NCBI GenBank assembly: GCA_021800645.1
Contig: JAJYYT010000128.1
Location: 1-6,250 of the forward strand
Length of the DNA: 6,250 nucleotides
Reading direction: 5' to 3'
Source of the DNA: Actinomycetes bacterium
Lineage (GTDB): Bacteria; Actinomycetota; Acidimicrobiia; Acidimicrobiales; RAAP-2
Below are positions 1 to 4,481 of this stretch, piece after piece. The notes below the pieces were generated by a model. The model saw only the letters and a program-made list of their open reading frames with translations. It was not told where the DNA came from and did no database searches. Position numbers and translations under genes: made by a program. The stretch's first letter is position 1; each line of letters begins with the position of its first letter.

Positions 1-420
1 CAGGTGCTCGAGCTGTCACTGCTCGTCGCTGGCCACCTCGGTGTCGACGTCGAGGTGTCGGCGCCACCGGAGGTGTCCGAGCGCTTGGCCGGGGCGGTTC
101 GACAGGAGTCCGACGAGGAGTTCGTAAGGAGGATGCACGCGCAACGACCGGAACGGGTCCGACTGGTCGGCTGCACACCGCAGCTGCGGCTGGCTCTGCT
201 CGACGCATGCTTGGAGCTGGACGTCGAGCCACTGGTCGCGCTCGGACGCTACGAGATGCTGCGGTGGGCGCACGAGAAGGCCATCAGCACCACCCGTCAC
301 CGGCACGGCAACGTCCTGCGGTCGGCATCGGCGAGCCGCCGGGACGACTCGCGACCTGGCAGGGTCGATCTTGCCGGGGGGCGTGAGGGTGCTCATTCGC
401 CGACCCGCAGCGGGCATTGA
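1..420 (+). CDS. C-terminal end of a probable PutA/P5C dehydrogenase-type aldehyde dehydrogenase (5' end outside window)
   Basis: The frame is open from base 1 to the TGA at 418-420, so the start lies to the left; the GTG at 4 is internal. About 139 residues are visible. The segment around residues 80-107 (G-R-Y-E-M-L-R-W, then E-K-A-I-S-T-T-R-H-R-H-G-N-V-L) resembles the C-terminal block of bifunctional proline dehydrogenase/1-pyrroline-5-carboxylate dehydrogenase, where G-R-x-E-L-L-x-x-x-R-E-Q-A-x-S-x-x-x-H-R-Y-G-N is usual. In that family this part closes the aldehyde dehydrogenase domain, which oxidises glutamate semialdehyde to glutamate in proline breakdown. The catalytic Cys and the NAD site would lie outside the window, so activity cannot be judged. 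The last 33 or so residues are rich in Arg, Ser and Gly and do not look conserved, possibly a divergent tail or a frameshifted end. The assignment rests on my recall of the family pattern; a lone P5C dehydrogenase is the main alternative. Confidence 0.68.
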   Translation, partial: QVLELSLLVAGHLGVDVEVSAPPEVSERLAGAVRQESDEEFVRRMHAQRPERVRLVGCTPQLRLALLDACLELDVEPLVALGRYEMLRWAHEKAISTTRHRHGNVLRSASASRRDDSRPGRVDLAGGREGAHSPTRSGH

Positions 421-432
421 GCCGGTTGGCAT

Positions 433-453
433 CATGGAGAAGGCATGGAGAAG
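433..453. repeat. Two copies of CATGGAGAAG, 11-base period
   Basis: CATGGAGAAG occurs at 433-442 and again at 444-453, separated by one G. The copies are identical and spaced by about one helical turn. This could be a small regulator-binding site or a chance duplication. It lies about 130 bases ahead of the glycine-rich gene. Confidence 0.6.
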
Positions 454-544
454 ATCGCGTAGCTCGGCGCCGCGAAGCATCCGCTGGCGAGCGCGACCAT
501 GGCCCTCCAGCCGTTCGCCGGCGCGTTCCTCGTGGTTCTCGGCT

Positions 545-574
545 TTGAGGATGCCACTCAGGAGTTGGTAGTTT
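545..574 (+). promoter_or_regulatory. Candidate promoter of the glycine-rich gene, possibly giving a leaderless transcript
   Basis: TTGAGG (545-550) and TAGTTT (569-574) are separated by 18 bases and resemble housekeeping -35 and -10 boxes; TAGTTT fits the actinobacterial TANNNT pattern. The -10 box ends seven bases before the ATG at 582, so transcription could begin at or next to that A and give a leaderless mRNA. Against this, a GGAG at 561-564 sits eight bases before a TTG at 573, which would be an ordinary SD-led start three codons earlier. The two readings exclude each other. Motif quality alone does not settle it. Confidence 0.4.
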
Positions 575-581
575 GCGAGCA

Positions 582-1751
582 ATGGTGCGTCCCTCGCTGG
601 GTAGGTCGCGGCCCGATCGCCGAGGCCGGTTTGCAGCGCGACTGAAGAGATGGCTGGCTCTCGCGGGAGGTGTCAGCGTAGCCATTGCAGGGTTCTCCGG
701 GTGGCCCGCTCCGGCAGGCGCAAAGGCGCTGTCCAGCGCCTCGAGCCTCGGCTCGGGCCACGCGCGGACCGACGGGGTGCAAGCGTCCAAGGGCATGGGT
801 CTGCTGACCTGGGACAAGCCTGGCCGCTACCGCTTCGTCGTGCCGAGCGCGGCTGCGGGAAGCATCTTGTCGGTGTCGGTTCTCGGCGGGTCTGGAGGAG
901 GCGGTGACGCCGGATGGGTCCGCGGGGACGGGCAAGGTGCCGCGTACACCTGCGAGGCTCTCCAAAAGTGCTGGGGAGCCGGGGGCGGCGGGGGTGGGGC
1001 GTCGGCCCTGGCTGGACCCGGCCGCTTCCTGCTCGTCGCCACCGGGGGCGGCGGCGGTGGTGGTGGCGTGACGCTCGACGCCGGGTACGGCAGCTCCGGC
1101 TCGGGTGGCAACGGTGGGAGCGGGGCGGAGGTAGCGGTCCTTGTCCCCGTGGCCGGCGGGCGGTCCAACGCCTGCGCTCTGTCCTCGAAGGTGCCCGGCG
1201 CAGTCGGCACGCTCCGCTTCTACGGCTGTGTCAGGCCTGGTGAGGCGCTCACTGTCGTGGTCGGAGCCGGTGGCCAGGGCGCGCGGGGCGAAAGCCCTGG
1301 CGCCGGCGGGGCAGGGTACGGGGGACCTGGGGGGCGAGGTGGCGTGCGCTGCGGAGGAGCGGGTGAAAGTGGGCTGCCCTTCAGCGGTGGTGGCGGTGGC
1401 GGCGCGGCCTGCCACTGGGGCCAGCCCGGCGGCGCGGGAGGCGCCGGCGCGTATGGAGGTGGAGGTGGCGCGGGCACGCGGCCGAGCCCGTCGTGCGCCA
1501 CCGGTAGGAGCGCTGGGCCGGCCTGCGTGCTCGACGGCGGCGCCGGTGGGGGCTTCCTCGGGGAAGGCGCGCCGAAGAGCGCGTACAGAGGCGCAAGCGG
1601 CCAGGCGGGCCACGATGGCGGTGGCGTTGGCGGGGTGGCACGCAGGCCGGTGACCCCCTTCGTCGGTGCTGGCGCGTTGAAGGGTGGTACGGGAAGTCCC
1701 GGGCCCAGTGGCGGCGAAGGACAGAACGGTGCTGTCACGGTCGAGTACTGA
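582..1751 (+). CDS. Secreted glycine-rich protein with eight cysteines
   Basis: A 389-residue protein of unknown function. An Arg/Lys-rich N-terminus (RRGRFAARLKRW) is followed by a hydrophobic stretch and an A-G-A cleavage-like site near residue 47, which indicates a signal peptide and export. The twin Arg lacks the rest of the Tat consensus, so Sec is more likely. In the mature part 112 of about 342 residues are Gly, in runs of up to eight. Near residues 75-108 it begins with W-D-K-P-G-R-Y-R-F-V-V-P, then a beta-like S-V-S-V-L-G-G-S-G-G-G-G. This resembles the glycine-rich domain of many bacterial surface proteins (usual form: F-T-V-P-x-G-V-x-x-V-x-V-x-x-W-G-G-G). A second such strand, C-V-R-P-G-E-A-L-T-V-V-V-G, is near the middle, and the end N-G-A-V-T-V-E-Y is typical of the family. 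Eight cysteines lie in the mature part, an even number compatible with disulfides. There is no LPxTG or C-terminal membrane anchor. ATG 582 is chosen over TTG 573 because of the -10 spacing; TTG 573 with GGAG remains possible and adds three residues. Confidence 0.82.
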   Translation: MVRPSLGRSRPDRRGRFAARLKRWLALAGGVSVAIAGFSGWPAPAGAKALSSASSLGSGHARTDGVQASKGMGLLTWDKPGRYRFVVPSAAAGSILSVSVLGGSGGGGDAGWVRGDGQGAAYTCEALQKCWGAGGGGGGASALAGPGRFLLVATGGGGGGGGVTLDAGYGSSGSGGNGGSGAEVAVLVPVAGGRSNACALSSKVPGAVGTLRFYGCVRPGEALTVVVGAGGQGARGESPGAGGAGYGGPGGRGGVRCGGAGESGLPFSGGGGGGAACHWGQPGGAGGAGAYGGGGGAGTRPSPSCATGRSAGPACVLDGGAGGGFLGEGAPKSAYRGASGQAGHDGGGVGGVARRPVTPFVGAGALKGGTGSPGPSGGEGQNGAVTVEY

Positions 1752-1785
1752 CGCACAGCTGCGCGTGCTGACGTACAGGTGCGCG
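1745..1785. repeat. Imperfect 20-base tandem repeat ahead of the cyclodeaminase-family gene
   Basis: TGACGCACAGCTGCGCG at 1749-1765 is followed by TGACGTACAGGTGCGCG at 1769-1785, matching at 15 of 17 positions. Extending four bases left gives 18 of 21. The period is exactly 20 bases, about two helical turns. The first copy is itself nearly palindromic about CAGCTG. The repeat begins at the last codons of the glycine-rich gene (its TGA is the first TGA of the repeat) and ends 80 bases before the likely start at 1866. That placement fits a paired operator for the downstream gene, but no known regulator motif is recognised. Confidence 0.6.
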
Positions 1786-1865
1786 AATGCCTGGCAGGCG
1801 GCCGAGCTCGTGAACCCCTCGCGCGGGCTCTCCCCATCCGCACAACGGTTCCGAGTGGGCCTCTC
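1752..1865. promoter_or_regulatory. Probable leader/promoter region of the cyclodeaminase-family gene
   Basis: This is 114 bases between the glycine-rich gene and the GTG at 1866. The coding frame of the next gene is open back to a GTG at 1779, but the translation there (R-E-C-L-A-G-G-R) does not look like the family N-terminus, so I treat the segment as a leader. It contains most of the 20-base tandem repeat. No clear -35/-10 pair was found. Confidence 0.35.
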
Positions 1866-2816
1866 GTGAGGACCTCCAGCGACGTTCGGTTCGTGTCGGC
1901 CGACGAGCTGCAGTCTCCCGAGGTGATGGCGCGCTGCATCTCTGCAATCGAAGAGCGCCTCGCCCGAGGCTGGGACGTGGTCGAGCCTGCCCGCGTCGTG
2001 CATCGAGTCGGGGAGGGGCAGCTCTTGCTCATGCCGGGGTGGGACCGCGCCGCGTTGGCGGTCAAGGTCACCTCGGTGCTTCCCGACGGTGTCGCGCGTG
2101 ATCGCCCGCGCCTGCAGGGTGTGCTGGTCGTCTTCGAGCTCCCCGAGATGACGCCGGTGATGCTGGTCGACGCCGCCGGGGTCACGGCGCTTCGGACGCC
2201 GGCGATGTCCGCGGTGGCGACCAAGTACCTGGCGGCCGCCAACGCGTCGCGTCTCGTCGTGTTCGGGACCGGGCCACAGGCGGTACGCCACGTCGAGGCG
2301 ATGCGGCTCGTCCGCGACATCGCTTGGGTGGGCATCGTGGGCCGCACGCCCGAGTCCGCCGAGCCACTGGCCGCTTGCCTGCGCGCGTCGGGTGTCGACG
2401 CCGAGGCGGTCTCCTCCGACGCGGTCGCCGACACCGATCTCGTCTGTGCGTGCACGACGAGCCGTACCCCGATCTTCGACGGATCGCTGCTGCCAGCGCG
2501 GGTTCACGTCAATGCCGTCGGTTCGCACGAGCCCAGCGCCCGGGAGCTCGACGCTGCGACCTTCGATGGAGCGATGACGGTCGTGGACAGCGTCGAGATG
2601 GCACTTCGTGAGGCAGGCGACGTCCTGGCGGCGCTCGAGTCGAGAGCGTTGCAGAGCGAGACGACACTGGTTTCCCTCGACGCGGTCGTTCGTGGAGAAT
2701 CTCCCTACGCTGGTGCGGCGCGGACGATCTTCAAGTCCGTCGGGACCGCGGGTCAGGACTTGATTGCCGGTGAGCTGCTCCTCGAGCTGCTGGCCCCTGA
2801 GCGCGAGCGGCGCTGA
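1866..2816 (+). CDS. Ornithine cyclodeaminase/mu-crystallin family NAD(P)-dependent oxidoreductase or imine reductase
   Basis: A 316-residue protein, the usual length of the family. The GTG at 1866 puts the typical first strand (V-R-F-V-S-A-D-E-L) near the N-terminus; its SD is weak (GAGTGGG at 1853-1859). A GTG at 1779 would add 29 residues of unlike sequence. Visible motifs: Lys67 in A-V-K-V-T-S-V-L-P, Arg110 in T-A-L-R-T-P-A, the Rossmann turn G-T-G-P-Q-A at 134-139, V-N-A-V-G-S-H with E-L-D ending at Asp229, and the C-terminal K-S-V-G-T-A-x-x-D at 290-298. Arg43, Lys67, Arg110 and Asp229 match the substrate and catalytic residues I recall for Pseudomonas putida ornithine cyclodeaminase (Arg45, Lys69, Arg112, Asp228). 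The position of its Glu56 is a Leu here (G-Q-L-L-L-M-P), so ornithine is not the obvious substrate. The family also includes pyrroline-2-carboxylate reductases, alanine dehydrogenases and opine-like enzymes. The proline-linked neighbours favour a cyclic imino acid, by inference only. Confidence 0.92.
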   Translation: MRTSSDVRFVSADELQSPEVMARCISAIEERLARGWDVVEPARVVHRVGEGQLLLMPGWDRAALAVKVTSVLPDGVARDRPRLQGVLVVFELPEMTPVMLVDAAGVTALRTPAMSAVATKYLAAANASRLVVFGTGPQAVRHVEAMRLVRDIAWVGIVGRTPESAEPLAACLRASGVDAEAVSSDAVADTDLVCACTTSRTPIFDGSLLPARVHVNAVGSHEPSARELDAATFDGAMTVVDSVEMALREAGDVLAALESRALQSETTLVSLDAVVRGESPYAGAARTIFKSVGTAGQDLIAGELLLELLAPERERR

Positions 2817-2870
2817 GCCGCCAGCACCTCTCCGATGCGGCGGGCGCAGGGCGGCCGGCGAGCCCCGGGG
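2817..2870. other. Convergent gap between the cyclodeaminase-family gene and the aldehyde dehydrogenase gene
   Basis: Only 54 very GC-rich bases separate two stops on opposite strands. There is no T tract and no strong long hairpin. A weak five-base stem (GCCGC at 2817-2821 with GCGGC at 2837-2841) and the palindrome at 2861-2872 are the only structure seen. Transcripts from the two sides probably overlap or end by another mechanism. Confidence 0.5.
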
Positions 2871-2872
2871 CT
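2861..2872. terminator. Perfect 12-base palindrome AGCCCCGGGGCT at the convergent gene ends
   Basis: AGCCCCGGGGCT reads the same on both strands and overlaps the aldehyde dehydrogenase stop codon (TAG on the minus strand, 2873-2871). As RNA it could fold only as a short four-pair stem with a CCGG loop, and no U tract follows on either side. A role as a bidirectional terminator is therefore weakly supported, and chance in GC-rich DNA is plausible. Confidence 0.2.
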
Positions 2873-4481
2873 ACGCGGGCGGCGTTGGCGCGGTGAGCTC
2901 GCCGTCCACCCGCCGCCAGATCCGAAGCGGGTTGGCGTCCTGGAGGGCAGGAGGCAGGAGCACGTCCGGCACGTCCTGGAAGCACACCGGGCGGAGGAAG
3001 CGGTCGATGGCCGCCGCGCCGACCGAAGTGTCGCGAGCCGAGGTCGTCGCCGGGTAGGGGCCCCCGTGGTGCATCGCCCGCACCACGGCCACTCCGGTCG
3101 GCACGCCGTTCACGATCACCCTCCCGGCCTTGGCGGCCAGGAGCCGGACGAACGACGACCACCTCGGGGCGTCCTCGGGCTCGAGGTGCACCGTCGCGGT
3201 GAGGCTGCCCTCCAGGGCCTCTGCGACGGCGACGAACGCCTCCTCGCGGCAGCGCACCACCACTCCTGCGGGGCCGAAGTGCTCGCTTCGCAGCGTCTCG
3301 TGGGAGACCAGCGCCTCGAAGGAGGCCGAGAGCAGGGCGCCTGGGACGGCAAAGGACCCCTCGGCGTCCGAGGCGGTGCCGCCCTCTGGCACCTTCGCCT
3401 GCGAGCCGAGCTGCGCGACGCCTTCGAGCGCCGAGGCGGCACGGATCGAGGCGAGGAACCCGTCGCGCACGCTTCGGTTGAGCAGCGGGTGCACGGGCCG
3501 CTCGCCGAACGCCCGGGCAAGGGCGCGCTCGAGCGCTTCTCCTTCGGGCCCCTCGGGCAGCACGATCAGGTTCGGTTTCGTGCAGAGCTGCCCGGCTGAT
3601 CCGCTCAGCGAGGTGGCGAGCGCGTCGGCGATCTCGCCGGCACGGCATCTGGCGGACGCGGCGGTCACGAAGAGGGGGTTCGGGCTGCCCATCTCGGCGT
3701 AGACGGGGATCGGGTCGGGGCGCCGGCTCGCGGCGTCGAACAGCGCACGCCCGCCCTGCAGGCTGCCGGTGAAGGCCGCCGCCCGGACCTGCGGCGCGGT
3801 CACGAGCCTCTGGCCCAGCGCGCGGGAACGGCCCTGGAGGAGCGCGAACCAGCCCTGGTCACGGTCGCAGTCCTCGAGCGCGCGCAGCATCAACCGACCG
3901 CACAGCTCGGAGGTGGCCGGGTGCGACTCGTGGGCCTTCACCACGACCGGACAGCCGGCGGCGAGCGCGGAGGCCGTGTCGCCTCCGAGCACGCTGAAGG
4001 CGATCGGGAAGTTGCTCGCGCCGAACACGGCGACCGGGCCGATCGGCATGCCGACCCTGCGCAGGTCCGGCCGCCCCGCCGCGGCGTCGGCCCGGTCGAT
4101 CGTCGCGTCGAGCCGCTCGCCGCGGCGCGCGAGCGAGGCCATGAACCGCAGCTGGCCGGAGGTCCTCGCGACCTCGCCGGTCAGCCGCTCCTGGGTCAGG
4201 CCGGTCTCCTCCATCGCTTGGGCGACGATCGCTGCCACATGGTCGTCGAGGAGGTCGGCAGCGGCCAAGAGCGCGTCGAGAGGAGCTTCTCCTCGCGCCG
4301 CTGCGAACGCGCCGTGTGCCCTCGACAGCGCCTCGGTCACCTCGCCGGCCGCGGCTGTGCGGAACACCGGCCCGGTCTCCTCGCCCGAGCGAGGGTCCCG
4401 GGCGCGAAAGCCGTCGCCTTCCCCGGGCCGCTCCGTTCCCCCGACGAGGGAGACGCCGGATGCCACGAGCCCGTTCGCCAT
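2871..4481 (-). CDS. NAD(P)+-dependent aldehyde dehydrogenase, 2,5-dioxovalerate (alpha-ketoglutarate semialdehyde) dehydrogenase-like
   Basis: A 536-residue aldehyde dehydrogenase, complete, expected in the cytoplasm. It would oxidise 2,5-dioxopentanoate (alpha-ketoglutarate semialdehyde) to 2-oxoglutarate, the last step of hydroxyproline, pentose and glucarate breakdown. Key segments: G-P-V-A-V-F-G-A-S-N-F-P at 148-159 with Asn157; V-V-V-K-A-H with Lys182 of the cofactor site; A-F-T-G-S-L-Q-G-G at 236-244; Y-A-E-M-G-S with general base Glu263; S-A-G-Q-L-C-T with nucleophile Cys300; E-H-F-G-P at 400-404; and N-G-V-P-T-G-V then H-G-G-P-Y-P-A-T-T at 458-480. The A-S-N-F-P, P-V-Y-A-E-M-G-S and H-G-G-P-Y-P-A-T-T blocks and the D-A-N-P-L-R-I-W-R ending are those of the KGSADH subfamily, not of generic aldehyde dehydrogenases. 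The ATG at 4481 has a strong AGGAGG at 4491-4486, four bases upstream. The start lies inside the hydantoinase B frame, so the two are very likely one operon. Substrate choice is by family resemblance and could differ. Confidence 0.94.
   Translation of the reverse strand: MANGLVASGVSLVGGTERPGEGDGFRARDPRSGEETGPVFRTAAAGEVTEALSRAHGAFAAARGEAPLDALLAAADLLDDHVAAIVAQAMEETGLTQERLTGEVARTSGQLRFMASLARRGERLDATIDRADAAAGRPDLRRVGMPIGPVAVFGASNFPIAFSVLGGDTASALAAGCPVVVKAHESHPATSELCGRLMLRALEDCDRDQGWFALLQGRSRALGQRLVTAPQVRAAAFTGSLQGGRALFDAASRRPDPIPVYAEMGSPNPLFVTAASARCRAGEIADALATSLSGSAGQLCTKPNLIVLPEGPEGEALERALARAFGERPVHPLLNRSVRDGFLASIRAASALEGVAQLGSQAKVPEGGTASDAEGSFAVPGALLSASFEALVSHETLRSEHFGPAGVVVRCREEAFVAVAEALEGSLTATVHLEPEDAPRWSSFVRLLAAKAGRVIVNGVPTGVAVVRAMHHGGPYPATTSARDTSVGAAAIDRFLRPVCFQDVPDVLLPPALQDANPLRIWRRVDGELTAPTPPA

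Larger units (their letters stand above)
421..581. other. Intergenic region between the P5C dehydrogenase-type gene and the glycine-rich gene
   Basis: This is 161 bases with no supported gene. Short frames cross it on both strands but show no family resemblance. It holds a 10-base direct repeat at 433-453 and, next to the following gene, a promoter-like pair at 545-574. No convincing Rho-independent terminator with a T tract follows the stop at 420. Confidence 0.6.

Noticed and set aside
16..582. Minus-strand frame covering the first intergenic region, with a helix-like N-terminus
   Set aside because: Most of it is antisense to the P5C dehydrogenase-type end, there is no recognisable domain, and only the first third lies in non-coding DNA. 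It cannot be supported without homologues.
970..1500. Repeated GGTGGCGGC-type units that look like a repeat array
   Set aside because: They are Gly codons of the secreted protein, irregular in length, without constant repeats and unique spacers, so neither CRISPR nor an independent DNA repeat.
1779..1865. Upstream GTG at 1779 as start of the cyclodeaminase-family gene
   Set aside because: It would add 29 residues unlike the family N-terminus and lie within the tandem repeat; GTG 1866 gives the normal length and first strand.
1220..2455. Proline-rich open frame on the minus strand
   Set aside because: The proline runs are simply the complement of glycine codons of the secreted protein; the rest is opposite the cyclodeaminase-family gene.
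558..2528. Very long open frame on the minus strand (about 656 codons) opposite the glycine-rich and cyclodeaminase-family genes
   Set aside because: The translation is Arg/Ala/Pro-rich with no family motif, and it runs opposite two genes with clear homology patterns. Extreme GC removes stop codons and produces such frames.
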